Below are positions 33,641 to 44,579 of a stretch of DNA of 64,000 nt, piece by piece. Source of the stretch: Gigantopelta aegis (lineage: Eukaryota; Mollusca; Gastropoda; Neomphalida; Peltospiridae); assembly GCF_016097555.1 (NCBI RefSeq), contig NC_054706.1:60705508-60769507 (forward strand). Direction: 5' to 3'. How positions within the stretch are numbered: the first letter of the stretch is position 1; the number at the start of each line of letters is the position of its first letter. The translations under genes were made by a program, and so were the position numbers. The notes beneath the pieces are model-generated. The model saw only the letters and a list, made by a program, of their open reading frames with translations, ran no database searches and was not told where the DNA came from.

Positions 33641-34235
33641 CTGATTTTTGTTTGCAATATTTAATCATTAAATTATAAATTATATCCAGTATAAGTTTAA
33701 TCAACTTCGTACATTATTAATAAAAAAGAAATAAATAATAATCTGAATTTAATCAAAGTTTTAATTTGCACCCAAATATCTGTTCTTTAAGTATGAAGTA
33801 TGACAAAACTCTTAATTACATTACATTAGATATAATTTAATGTACAAGTATACAAGTTATCAATGTAATTTTGTTTTTATTGTAACCAAAATAGTTGGTG
33901 GGGGAGAGAAGATGGCAATGCTTTTAAAATTTTGTGGGCCTTAATTGTTAATTTAAATATTTTGTAATAATTTTGCAAATTGTATGTTTCTGTGGTTTGT
34001 ATGTGTGTTACATAGAAATAATATAGTTAGTGTTATATAGTGTATATTTCAGTCATTTTGTGCTTGTGATTTATTTGTTGAAATGTGTATGTACACACCC
34101 ACAGACGTAAATTTGCCATGAAAAAATCAAAAACTAAACCAGCATACCTTTTTGATAATGAAATAAAAAAATTTAAATACGAATAAATTGCTCAATGACA
34201 TCCTATAGTACAGATGTAGTTATTAGAATACTGGG
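33641..34235. other. Non-coding, no recognised feature
   Basis: Very AT-rich. No open frame with splice or domain support. Confidence 0.5.
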
Positions 34236-34343
34236 TCCCGTTTTACAAAGTGATCGTAGCGCAAAGATCATTTAAGTCCGTAACTACCTTATGCACTTAA
34301 GATAATCATAGCACTAGGATCACTTTGTAAAATGAGGTCCTGC
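34236..34343. repeat. Foldback MITE, GGGTCCCGTTTTACAAAG family
   Basis: GGTCCCGTTTTACAAAGTGA at the left pairs with TCACTTTGTAAAATGAGGTC at the right; 108 bp. Same family as 35701-35809, with shared TATGCACTTAAG and GCGCAAAGATCA-like interior. Confidence 0.8.
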
Positions 34344-34578
34344 TTTGTAAATACATAAGAGTTTTGATACTGCATTTTTTGTTTTATCCAGAAACTGTAT
34401 ACTGAAATCTGGTTCACACAGAATGCAACATTCCCCAAACAGCTCAGTAAAAAAATTATTGTTTTAATATGTTTTGTCTGTGTCAGCTTCAATACTGTTT
34501 CTAGCTTCCATGTTTTAAAGATCTTCTGCTTTTAATCCATATAGTTTATGGTTTCTGAGGAGCATATGTAATATGAAT

Positions 34579-34598
34579 GGGGGGGGGGGGGGGGGGGG
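34579..34598. repeat. G20 homopolymer
   Basis: Uninterrupted G run 195 bp before the 57-base G run. Confidence 0.9.
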
Positions 34599-34790
34599 AT
34601 AAGGGTTATATTTGCCAGGTGTTATCATTCTGCATAAGACCTTCATACTCTATGATTAGGGAGATTTTGAACATAGCACTGATGGAAATGTGACACGTTT
34701 TTTCTGGAATTCTATATTCCAAGAACTGTTCCTGCCACTGTTCTTTGATGAAAATCTTATGGGTTTTTTTTTCTTCTACATATAAACATC

Positions 34791-34792
<2 letters not shown>

Positions 34793-34849
<57 letters not shown>
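34793..34849. repeat. 57-base G homopolymer
   Basis: The longest homopolymer in the window. The open frame here, which reads as polyproline on the minus strand, is an artefact of it. Confidence 0.9.
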
Positions 34850-34850
<1 letters not shown>

Positions 34851-35537
34851 GCAGGTGTTTGAAAAAAACCCATTATGAAAAAATTATAATCATGTTGATT
34901 ACTAAAGTCATTTGAGTTTGTAATTAGATCTGTCGACATTTCTTCATTGCTTGCTATGGATGTGAACTATTTGTGTAGTTATCTTAACATTTGTAAACAT
35001 TTCTTCAGAATTGTGATGTTATTTTATATTTTTGCACAGTATTTTATCATTAGATACAAATGAAATTTGGTATAAAGTTTTACACGTGTGTCTTTATAAC
35101 CAGCTTTGTAAAACAAACAAAAAACCAAAAAAAAAACCCACCAAGATTTAAGTCCCTTGTCTAGATTAGAATTTATGCTCTCAGGATTGATCACAAATCA
35201 AATTTCAGTTGGAGTGTAACTTACTTGTGTATCATAGTAATCCATCAGGAGAATTATTTTTTATTAAATTAGCATTGATAATGTGTTGGGACATAGCTTC
35301 TCCTTTATAAACTCAGTAGTTGCTTATTAAACAATGTTAAACATACATTCTGGTGTTACTCTGCTTCAATTGTTTTTTTTTTTGTTTTTTGTTTTTTTAA
35401 TAAATCTTCATCTGAAGCATATGAAGGTGTAGTTTAAAATGAAATTAATGCATTTATATACAATTGGAACCTGTGAATTTACCTTCCAAAAAAATCGTGG
35501 ATGTTAAATTGGGTGTATCATGGCTTCCAAACATCTT

Positions 35538-35643
35538 GGTCCGAATTTACTAAGCCTGTTTTTCTTCGACGCAGGTGTTTAAGCCTTGTAACTGTATGTA
35601 TTGCACGCATGTAGGACGTAAATAGGCTTTGTGAATTTGGTCC
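35538..35643. repeat. Foldback MITE, GGTCCGAATTTAC family
   Basis: GGTCCGAATTTACTAAGCCT at the left pairs with AGGCTTTGTGAATTTGGTCC at the right; 106 bp. Single ends of the family are seen near 8940 and 26030. Confidence 0.8.
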
Positions 35644-35700
35644 CTTGTTTCTTTTCCACCAGAATTCTAGTACTAGTATCCAATATAGATATGCTGTACA

Positions 35701-35809
35701 GGGCCCCGTTCCACGAAGCGAGCTTAGCCCAAAGATCACCGTAACTGCACAGTTGGGATATGCACTTAAGGTGATCTTAGCGCTAAGATCGCTTTGTGGA
35801 ACGGGGCCC
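35701..35809. repeat. Foldback MITE, GGGCCCCGTTCCAC family
   Basis: GGGCCCCGTTCCACGAAGCG at the left pairs with CGCTTTGTGGAACGGGGCCC at the right, 20 bp with one mismatch, within a 109-bp element. Confidence 0.85.
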
Positions 35810-35810
35810 A

Positions 35811-35913
35811 GGGGCCTAATTCACAAAAGTCTCTTAGGCCCTGCTAGACAACAAGTTTTTTAGCATTGTACTGCGAGATCGCAAAGTTGCGAGAATTTAG
35901 TGAATTAGGCCCC
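35811..35913. repeat. Foldback MITE, GGGGCCTAATTCAC family
   Basis: GGGGCCTAATTCACAAAAGT at the left pairs with TTTAGTGAATTAGGCCCC at the right. It begins one base after the preceding MITE ends. Confidence 0.85.
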
Positions 35914-36419
35914 AGGCTTACAGCCCTCCTTTCATTTGTACATCTGTGTGTTGTATTTGTAAATATTTCTAAATACATGTATTTTCTGTACATATCTGAA
36001 TGTGTTGTCAAAAGAGCAGTAAACGTGGCTCAAATTACACGTGTGTCTTTGTTGTTTACTTCAATTGTACTTTATATAATATGTAGAATACATCTTTACT
36101 TGGTTAACAAGCGTCCATTCTAGAATGGTTTTCAGCAGTGTTAAAAAAAAAAAACGTAGCTCGCCTACGGTGAGGTCACAATCAATGGCCTTGATTTGTT
36201 TCCTGTCCCAACCAGGTACATTAAACCTCCTGTCTGGCAAAGTACACACACGAGATACCATTTTGATTTCTTTGTAGGCGTGATCACATTTTATTTTAGT
36301 CTTGACACTATGGAAAGAAATAGCTAGACTGACCATATTTAGAGTTTTCTGAAGAACAACTCTGAAACCGTTCAAAATGACTCCACGAAACGTACATATC
36401 AGTCTGGTGTGGTTTCCAT

Positions 36420-36690
36420 TTCATTAAGCCAGACTGGTAGGTAGTGGGTTCGTATCTCACTTGAGGCATTGGGGGATTTTTCATGCCAGTACCGGCTTCA
36501 CGGGTGCGATTATGGGGGTGTCTCTGGAGTGTATGACCCCACATGGGGGATGATTACCCGGCATACACTGCAGGTTCTGTGTACTCCGGGCTTGAGTGAT
36601 ACCGAGATGGTTCAACTGACCGCAAGCGTGGAGTACGGCCCTGTCAAGTAGTCCCATACCGAAATGGAAATACTGCGACTTCACCATTCA
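36420..36690 (+). repeat. Putative SINE of a further family
   Basis: TAAGCCAGACTGGTAGGTAG followed by GGGTTCGTATCTC (B-box-like) and GGCATTGGGGGATTTTTCAT resembles the type-2 head. The remaining body (GGGGATGATTACCCGGC, GACCGCAAGCGTGG) is unlike the other SINEs. Confidence 0.5.
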
Positions 36691-36761
36691 GCTCATCATC
36701 ATCCATGTCTAATGTCCAACAACAAAAAAAGAACTCCGTCGTCTTGTTATGAAAGGTTTAA

Positions 36762-37063
36762 AGTTGTTTTGTTTAACGACGACAGTAGAGCGCATTGATT
36801 TTTTAATCATCGGCAAATGGTTGTCAAACATTTGGTAATCTGACATAGTCTTATAGAGGAAACCCGCTATATTTTTCCATTAGCAGCAAGGGATCATTAA
36901 ATATGCACCACCTCACAGACAGGATAGTACAGCCTTTGACATACTTGTCGTTGTGCACTGGTTGGAATGAGAAATAGCCCAATGTGCCAACTGACGGGGA
37001 TTGATCTTGGATCGACCACGCATCAGGCGAGCGCTTTTCCACTGGGCTACATCCCGCCACACG
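36762..37063 (-). repeat. tRNA-derived SINE, reverse (type-1, near full length)
   Basis: Reverse tail TTGTTTTGTTTAACGACGAC, core TTTTTCCATTAGCAGCAAGG, head GGATTGATCTTGGATCGACC and GCTTTTCCACTGGGCTACAT. Confidence 0.85.
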
Positions 37064-37103
37064 TTTTGTTATGAATGCAGATTATATTAACAATATTTGC
37101 ATC

Positions 37104-37249
37104 AGGCCCCGTGCTTATAAATCTTAATGTCTAGACTTTAAAAAATTCCAGACTTTAATGTCATGGCAACGGCATTCAAATAGCATTACGTTTAAGTCTG
37201 GACTTTATTAAAGTCTAGACTTTTTAGTAGTTTTATAAGCACGGGCCCA
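37104..37249. repeat. Foldback MITE, GGCCCCGTGCTTATAA family
   Basis: AGGCCCCGTGCTTATAAATC at the left pairs with TTTTATAAGCACGGGCCC at the right. Inner arms AGTCTAGACTTT / AAAGTCTAGACT extend the stem. Confidence 0.85.
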
Positions 37250-37489
37250 GCTGAAGAACTGGCCGCGGCATGTGTCATGTGCACTCGTTTTATTTAAGTT
37301 GTTTCAAGCCGCAAATAGGCGTAGAAATTATGAACAAAACAAAAACTGTTTCAACACTTTTAATTTTCTTTCATTCTGTTATTGGATATAATTAGAACAA
37401 TACTCGATTAACTGATGTTTGTGAAAACTTTAAACCCAGTTAACTTAAGTGTTGTTTCAAAAAGCGTATTTGCGTCATATCGATTATCC

Positions 37490-37605
37490 ATTCATTCAAT
37501 CACTCATTTATTGATTCGATTATTTATTCATTCGTTATTTGTTTCAGTTATTCACTCATTCATTCATTCATTCATTCATTCATTCGTCTATTTATTACTG
37601 TTTAC
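37490..37605. repeat. (ATTC)n tetranucleotide repeat
   Basis: Repeats of CATT/ATTC units with interruptions; the overlapping frame is a repeat artefact. Confidence 0.85.
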
Positions 37606-37639
37606 TACATTCAGCTCAATATTTCCACAGCACTTGGGA

Positions 37640-37965
37640 TTGGAACTGATGTTAATGGAAAAATGTTGCGGGTTTCCTTTTAAGAAGACCACGTGTCAAA
37701 ATTAGCAAATGTTTAACATCCAATAGTTAGTTTTTGTTATCGACACCTCTAGAGCATATTGATTTATTAATCATCGGTTATTGGACATCCAATAGACGAT
37801 GTGACACCAATAGCCGATGTGACACCAATGGCCGATGTGACACCAATAGCCGATGTGTATTTTTGTGCTGAGGTGTTAACATTCATTCATTCATTCCAAC
37901 AGACGATGATTAAGAAAATCAATGAGATATTCTTGTGTCGTTAAACAAAACAAACTTTAACTTTA
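37640..37965 (+). repeat. Composite of SINE 3' fragments with an 18-bp tandem repeat
   Basis: Core remnants (GTTAATGGAAAAATGTTGCG) and two different tail segments are joined. CGATGTGACACCAATAGC occurs three times at 37797-37850. It ends CGTTAAACAAAACAAACTTT plus AACTTT. Confidence 0.6.
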
Positions 37966-38040
37966 AAAAAACAAAGATGAAAGAGAGGGGGAAAAGAAGA
38001 AAAAAATCACCGAAATAAAATGTAGGGTTAGGTTAAATCA

Positions 38041-38390
38041 ATGTTTTCCACATGTTTACGAAAAAAGACATGTCATCAATACGTCGGTAGAGGCTATATG
38101 CACTTCAGGAGTGTAACGAAGCTAATGCTTGATTGTCGGGTCGGATCGTCTTGCCAGGGAGAAATTCTTCAACACTTTGGCACAACTCCCGACTGTTTTG
38201 GAACTCTTGAAGAACATCCGTTTGGCCAGACCGTGACATGTTGCTTCCGGTTACACGAAAGTACCTTTCATATTTCTAAAGAATGGGTTTTTTTTTCTTC
38301 TTCGTGGAACCACGTGGAGAGGCATGCGTGTATTCATCGCTGTACGGTCTTGGATTCAAATCGCCCATTTTGTTGTGACCTCGAAAAATG
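38041..38390 (+). other. Open frame ending at a strong splice donor (possible exon)
   Basis: An open frame of 116 codons from ATG to AAAAATG|GTAAGTTA. The product has many cysteines and no recognisable domain, and I see no matching downstream exon. It could be a 5' UTR exon, a repeat fragment or chance. Low confidence. Confidence 0.15.
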
Positions 38391-38726
38391 GTAAGTTATT
38401 ATGTTACTGGCTATAATTTGAAGATATTAATATAGAGTACCAATTAATTCATATGAAATCTTGAGAATCGTCCTTTTCAGGGGTGGATCCAGGAAATATT
38501 TTATGGAAAGGGCACTGAAAAATTCAAAGCAAAAAGCTGGCATTTGTGCTCTAAGAAGTGTTGTTAAACAAAACAAACTTCTTCACTCCTCTTTTTTTTT
38601 TTCAAAGCGAGTTCTGCACTAACTTATTTCTCGTTCCATTGCAGTTTTATACACGATCCAGATAGATGTTCTGCCTATATCAAAGAAAATTAATGTAAAT
38701 ATCCCTTGCTGCTATTTGAAAGCAGT

Positions 38727-38826
38727 AGTATGTATGTATGTATGTATGTATATGTGTGTATGTATGTATGTGTATATGTATATATGTGTGTATGTATATG
38801 TGTGTGTGTGTATGTGTATATGTATG

Positions 38827-38857
<31 letters not shown>

Positions 38858-38902
38858 ACATGTATGTATGTATGTATGTATATATGTGTGTATGTATGCG
38901 TG

Positions 38903-38951
<49 letters not shown>

Positions 38952-39095
38952 ATGTATATATGTGTGTATGTATGTATGTATGTGTGTATGTATATATGTA
39001 TGTATATATGTGTATATGTGTGTATGTATATATGTGTGTATGTATATATCTATGTATGTGTGTATGTATGTATGTATGTATGTATGTATACGTAT
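38727..39095. repeat. (ATGT)n/(AT)n/(GT)n compound microsatellite
   Basis: About 370 bp of mixed GTAT, GT and AT units with a pure (TA)n core at 38909-38941. Every frame is open through it, so the long open frames on both strands are artefacts. Confidence 0.95.
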
Positions 39096-39184
39096 AGCGT
39101 TTGTTGTTTTCTACCACTCGTTCGTTCCGATTCGATGATATTTGAAACATCACGTGGGCTGTCTTTTGGACAATTCTGTTCTGT

Positions 39185-39655
39185 TGATGTATTTATGCAG
39201 GAATGCTATAGCAGAATAAAAACAACATCAAAAGGAAGTCTTTATCAATATTTATTAAACGAATGTAAGTTACAAACCTATTGGAAAAAACCTATAGCAA
39301 TGATTTATTTAAAATAATTAGCATAGATTAGAGTATGTGACAAAAAGTTAAATGTAAAATTTGGTAGATATAAAAATGTTGAAAAAAACACAAAGGCTAT
39401 GTACAGTTTGTAATTCCAATGAAATCGAAGATGAATTCCATTTTATACTGCAGTGTCAGAGATATAATGATATGAGACAAAAATTAAGTAAAGCGTATTA
39501 TTATAGACGATCTAGTGCTTTTGGGGATTTTGGGGTTTTTTTGTTTTGTTTAAGCTAATTCAACTACTAACTACTGAAAACATTAAAGAGCTCAATAACC
39601 TTAGGAAATATTTAATTCGGGCAAATAATTTAAGAAATAATTTGATTTAATCTAG
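39185..39655 (+). mobile_element. Degenerate 3' end of a LINE (non-LTR retrotransposon)
   Basis: Frames encode SLYQYLLNECKLQTYWKKPI and then QRLCTVCNSNEIEDEFHFIL followed by QCQRYNDMRQKL. The CxxC...E.HF.L.C..Y...R pattern is the zinc-knuckle-like tail found after the reverse transcriptase in several LINE clades. Stops and frameshifts show it is dead, and only the C-terminal part remains. Confidence 0.65.
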
Positions 39656-39659
39656 TTTT

Positions 39660-40083
39660 ATATTGTATAGTTATATTTGTTTTGTGTTTTTGACATTTAC
39701 CATATTATGTAAAAATCACTTCCAGCATTATACTGTACATATTATATATAAATTATACATGTATTTATTATGTATGCTGATGAGTTGTAAAATATTAATC
39801 ATTCATTATTATTCATGATTATTAAGTGTAATTACGTATACATTCGATGCATATTTAATTCATTGTTATTACGTGTAATTGCTTATAAGATATTCGATGT
39901 TGAGGTAATTAAATTAGTTTAATATGCGACGATTTAAAACGGAATAATGAAGTGACTTGTTTACAATAATTAATTGTTCATCCCAAGATCTAGACAGCCA
40001 GAATTAGCACGTTTCAGATCTAACAGTCGTCGAGTGAAATAGCAGAAAAGCTTACGTTAATGTTGTTGGGTGGGTTTTTGTTT
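39660..40083. other. Non-coding, no recognised feature
   Basis: AT-rich sequence, possibly the 3' flank of the LINE fragment. Confidence 0.4.
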
Positions 40084-40084
40084 T

Positions 40085-40773
40085 GTTTGTTTAATGACAC
40101 AACTAGAGCACATTGATTTATTAATAATCGGCTATTGGATGTCAAACATTTGGTAATTTTCATATATAGTCTTAGAGAGGAAACCCGCTACATTTTTCCA
40201 TTTAGTAGCAAGGAATCGTTTATATGCACCATCCCAGAGACAGGATAGCACATATCACGACCGTTGATTTATCAGTCGTGGTGCACTGGCTGGAACGAGA
40301 AATAGCCCAATGGGCTCACCGACGGGGATCGATTCCAGTGGTTAGGCCATCGGTCTACAGGCTGGTAGGTACTGGGTTCGGATCCCAGTCGAGGCATGGG
40401 ATTTTTAATCCAGATACCGACTCCAAACCCTGAGTGAGTGCTCCGCAAGGCTCAATGGGTAGGTGTAAACCGCTTGCACCGACCAGTGATCCATAACTGG
40501 CTCAACAAAGGCCATGGTTTGTGCTATCCTGCCTGTAGGAAGCACAAATAAAAGATCCCTTGCTGCTAATCGGAAAGAGTAGCCCATGTAGTGGCGACAG
40601 CGGGTTTCCTCTCAAAATCTGTGTGGTCCTTAACCATATGTCTGACGCCATATAACCGTAAATAAAATGTGTTGAGTGCGTCGTTAAATAAAACATTTCT
40701 TTCTTTCCTTTCGATTCCAGACCGATCGCGCATCAAGCGAGTGCTTTACCACTGGGTTACGTCCAGCCCCTGG
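40085..40773. repeat. SINE inserted in SINE
   Basis: A reverse type-1 element (40085-40339 and 40723-40773) is split by a forward type-2 element (about 40340-40715; GGTTAGGCCATCGG head, GGTTCGGATCCC B box, tail GTGCGTCGTTAAATAAAACA). The direct repeat TCGATTCCAG on both sides of the insert is the target-site duplication. Confidence 0.85.
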
Positions 40774-41181
40774 CAGAAAAGCTTATTTAAAATGTTCACA
40801 AATGCTACTTAGACCATTTACCATTACAGAAAATCTGATGAGCATGTCTTCGGTTCATTAAGTAGCTTTTGTGCCCTTATGTTATTAATATTAGTGATTA
40901 TTTATACATATGCACCCCAACCCAGATGCGACCGTGTTGGCACTTTACTGTGAGATAGGAAGGTTAACGATTTTTAAAGGTAAAATTACATCTTTATCCT
41001 AAAAATGCAGTGTTTACAATGAAATTATTCATTTCTCCGGTCGTGCTGTTTTGTGTCGTATCGCTTCATGCGACCCACCCCACCTCCAAGTTTAAAATGA
41101 CCCACGATGGGCCTGATTATACAAATGTTGGATAGATAACCTAGGCAGGCCTGTAGAAACCGGGGGTAGGCATATACCCTA

Positions 41182-41198
41182 CCCCCCCCCCCCCCCCC
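41182..41198. repeat. C17 homopolymer
   Basis: Within a CCCTACCCC(C)n context resembling the flanks of other C/G runs in the window. Confidence 0.85.
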
Positions 41199-41433
41199 AC
41201 CCCAAATTAAAAAAAAAAAATACACATACACACACATGAGGATGAAAATGTACGGTTTTTAGTACTCTATATAAATGAAGATAATAATCTGCCTTGTACC
41301 CCTACCCACTAGAGACTGTTGCCCCTTCACATGATAGTGTGCCCTCCCCCTTCCCCCTACAGACAGACACACTCCAGACATCATTCCTATGGGCCTGCTA
41401 GAACAAGCCGCCAACGTATTTTCCTCTACATGT

Positions 41434-41436
<3 letters not shown>

Positions 41437-41491
<55 letters not shown>
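41437..41491. repeat. (TA)n microsatellite
   Basis: About 27 TA units. Confidence 0.95.
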
Positions 41492-41497
<6 letters not shown>

Positions 41498-41499
41498 AA

Positions 41500-42235
41500 A
41501 AGTTTCGAGAAAGTGAGGGTTTTCCCCCCGTTTTTGTCGTCTTTCTTTTTCCTTTCCCTTTAAGTGGGAATACATTCCAAATTAATGTAAACCGTCGCCA
41601 GTTAGAAAAAGGGAAACGAAACAAGACTGACGAACAACGTCAAAAGCGGCAGACAACCAATTTTGTCGTGTGTACTTTGTTGTTATCCGACAATTTCCTA
41701 ACCTACGCGCAGAATGCGAAAATATATTAACACTGTCGGGTGAATTTTTTTTTCGATGCTCATATCCAGTGAGAACAAGTTTAAAAGAAAATATGAAGAA
41801 AAAAACAAACCACGCAATAAAATACTCACCCCATCCCTAATTAGTCTAGTATGGGAGATATGCTGGCTAATTATTGAAAATTTACCTGATAAAAAGGATG
41901 TTAATCTACCTGTGTCGGGGCCTTCTCGCGAGTCAATATAGACACTGAGAACCTAGCAAATACTCGAGCGTATTTAATGTAAATAGCGGAACGTTCATCT
42001 CGATGGAGCCTTGGGTAAATATAACTTCAAAGAAGCTGTATGTATTAGAGTCTTAATTGCACGCATCCACTCCAATTTCAGACGGGATGACTCGCAGTCA
42101 GTCAAAAGGTAAAGAAAAACCAGCGACTGTTGTATTAGAGTCGCGGATGTAACTCCATTATGTACATTATATGTAGAAACCTTTCTGGGGTTTTTTTCTC
42201 TGGGATAAGTTAATTGGCTTAAAACATCTAAGTCG
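41500..42235. other. Non-coding, no recognised feature
   Basis: Contains an A-rich frame at 41756-41941 and antisense frames at 41995-42279, none with splice or domain support. Confidence 0.45.
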
Positions 42236-42242
42236 TTCAGGA

Positions 42243-42550
42243 AGAAAGGAAATGTTTTATTTAACGACGCACTCAACACATGTTATTTATGGTTATATGG
42301 CGTCGGACATATGGACCACACAGATATTGAGAGAGGAAACCCTCTGTCGCCACTTCATGGGCTACTCTTTTCGATTAGCAACAAGGGATATTTTGTATGC
42401 ACCATCCCACAGACAGGATAGTACATACCACGGCCTTTGTTACACCAGTTGTGGAGCACTGACAGGAACGAGAAATAGCCCAATGGGCCCACCGACGGGG
42501 ATTGATCCTGGACCGACCACGCATCAAGCGAACGCTTTACCACTAGGCTA
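42243..42550 (-). repeat. tRNA-derived SINE, reverse (type-1 head, ATAAAACA tail)
   Basis: Reverse tail GAAATGTTTTATTTAACGAC, core and head (GAACGAGAAATAGCCCAATG, GCTTTACCACTAGGCTACGT). Another head/tail recombination like 619-955. Confidence 0.85.
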
Positions 42551-42582
42551 CGTCCCACCCACCCCAACCCTTTCCTGTCCCG

Positions 42583-42680
42583 AGAGGGGCGGAGGAACCG
42601 GCTGCACCCATGACAGGCGTGCGCTACAACTGCTTGCTCTGAATATGCACGTTAAACACTCTGACCTGACCTTCAGAGGC
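42583..42680 (-). repeat. SINE fragment, GCTTGCTCTGAATATGCACG family, reverse
   Basis: CCCATGACAGGCGTGCGCTA plus CAACTGCTTGCTCTGAATAT; the forward form is at 44195-44290 and 45970-46050. Confidence 0.65.
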
Positions 42681-42824
42681 AGTCCTTACCTGTCTTGGAC
42701 ATTGGACAGAATTTTCTGGCGAAGTCAGAGGTTGTGCCCACAACAGGCGTGCTTGAACAGTTCTCTGATGATGGAAACATGCCAAAATTTACCCACATCC
42801 ACAGAGCCAGTCCAATAGCCGATC

Positions 42825-43165
42825 GATCTCGGTGGTGTCACAGTTAAGCCATTGGAGATAAAAAGGCTCTGTAGGTACTGGGTTCGCATCCCTCTACCGG
42901 CTCCCATGGCCATAGCGTGTTTTAACGATTCAGTTGGTCGGTGTAAGGCAACTACACCAACTTCTTTCTCACTAACCACTAACCACGAATTCTCTGTCCT
43001 GGACAGACATACCAGATAGCTGAGGTGTGTACCCAGGACTTGAACCTTAACTGACATGGAAATAACTATAAATGAAAGCAATGGCCCTGGAGAGGCAGCC
43101 CGGTTTGCTAGGTTTTATCCCAGGATGGCGTGCTTGAAACTTAGTTGGATATAGGCACGTCAAAT
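42825..43165 (+). repeat. tRNA-derived SINE, forward (type-3 family), with an extra tail
   Basis: Head TCTCGGTGGTGTCACAGTTA, B box GGGTTCGCATCCC, body CTGTCCTGGACAGACATACC, tail GAACCTTAACTGACATGG. A second tail fragment follows at 43110-43165 (GGATGGCGTGCTTGAAACTT). Confidence 0.8.
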
Positions 43166-43244
43166 ATATATATATATATATTTCTTTTTAAAGTAAATAA
43201 AACCCAAATTTATACATTTTTTTTGAAGATACTTTCACAAAGCG

Positions 43245-43245
<1 letters not shown>

Positions 43246-43314
<69 letters not shown>
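43246..43314. repeat. (TA)n microsatellite
   Basis: About 34 TA units. A shorter TA tract lies at 43165-43181. Confidence 0.95.
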
Positions 43315-43319
<5 letters not shown>

Positions 43320-43399
43320 CAATTCGTTTATTGTAATTGTGCGAACAAGCTGCCAGTTTCTGAAGGAGGAAATCAAGTTACTTTCTGTGATTGGGTTAC

Positions 43400-43797
43400 T
43401 AGTAGTGATGTTCCAATGATCGATTATAATCGAAAATTGATCGGATTGTCTCTTACGATGTGATGATCGATTATAAAAATTCATAATCGATTGTGTGGGA
43501 AAATGTTAACTGTAACTGTTCCTCCAGTTTTGATGATAACATTGATGTAAATGTACAGTGGTTTGGGTTTGTTTTCATGTGCACATAAAGAATAATTAAT
43601 ATTAAATAGTTATTAAAGGTAAAATTGGTCATTTGCAGGGTGCACACGATAATAGGTGCATGTCCCTTATAATTCAAACCTTTCTTATGACCATACATTT
43701 CTAACCGATTGTCTAATCGAAAGTTGATCGGTTGGTGCCAACCGATTATAACCGATGATCGATGATGAAATCCCAACCGATTCCCATCACTAGTTAC
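43400..43797. repeat. MITE with AGTAGTGATG ends, copy 2 (better preserved)
   Basis: Left ACTAGTAGTGATGTTCCAAT and right AACCGATTCCCATCACTAGT are inverted at the tips. The interior repeats GATCGATTATAATCG-like motifs. TACTAG occurs on both sides and may be part of a target duplication. hAT-like ends are inferred. Confidence 0.65.
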
Positions 43798-44164
43798 TAG
43801 ACAGAAATCAAATTACGTATGAAGGCATCTGAGAGTGATAAAGATAGTAACACAGTGCATGTTTTCCTTGTTTTAAAACAGTGTAGGTGTTCCTTGTGTT
43901 GTTTTACCGGAATGATGGTGATGTAGTTTCTGTTTTCTTTCCAACATGAAACATTGATTACAACATGGTAATACATATAACAATATAGGTCTCAGCTGTT
44001 GGGTGAATGACACACAGGTGCCCCGACAGAGTTGACACTGCGACTGAGATCCTTAAGGGTAAAACAGCAGAGCTGTCCTCCTTGGGTCTCCCCATGTGTA
44101 CCGGTATCTTTTTAATATATACACAAATTAATATTTATAAGATACATACTAATGTAATGTGTAG

Positions 44165-44290
44165 TTGTCGTGGTGTATCCGTTAAGACGCCTGTGATGTC
44201 AGGTCAGGTCATAGGGTTTTACATGCACCTTCAGAGCAAGCTGTTGTAGCGTACGCTTGTCATGGGCACATATGCCGGCCTACAATACCC
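44165..44290 (+). repeat. SINE fragment, GTGCACATTCAGAGCAAGC family
   Basis: GTCGTGGTGTATCCGTTAAG (head-like), then TTACATGCACCTTCAGAGCA and GCTGTTGTAGCGTACGCTTG. Confidence 0.6.
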
Positions 44291-44579
44291 GTGACAACAA
44301 TTAAAATACACCATGTCTTTTATTGCTCGTAAAATATTTTATTGGTGCTTGACACTAATTGGTCTGATTGGCAGGTTGCATACATACCAGGGCAGACGTC
44401 AGATTACGAAGTAACTAATTCTAATTAACATAGTATGTAAATACATGTAAAAATAAATATATAAACTGTATTGTTATAAAGTTGAAACAGTAGCACTGTT
44501 ACAGTAGTAATGGAATATTTTGTGTGATTTTGTAACATCTGTTAGTAGTAAAACTGACAATTACATATTTTTTATGGTA

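Noticed and set aside
34757..34939. Polyproline protein on the minus strand
   Set aside because: It is the 57-base G run read in reverse.
37490..37945. Possible CRISPR-like or regulatory direct repeats
   Set aside because: They are ATTC simple repeats and an 18-bp tandem inside SINE remnants of an animal genome; no spacers.
38706..39317. Long open frames on both strands (up to 203 codons)
   Set aside because: They read through a GTAT/AT microsatellite; the proteins are only repeated Tyr, Met, Cys, Val or Thr, His, Ile, with no real gene content.
42252..42818. 188-codon plus-strand frame
   Set aside because: Runs through a reverse SINE and adjacent SINE fragments; the same kind of peptide appears at other SINE copies.
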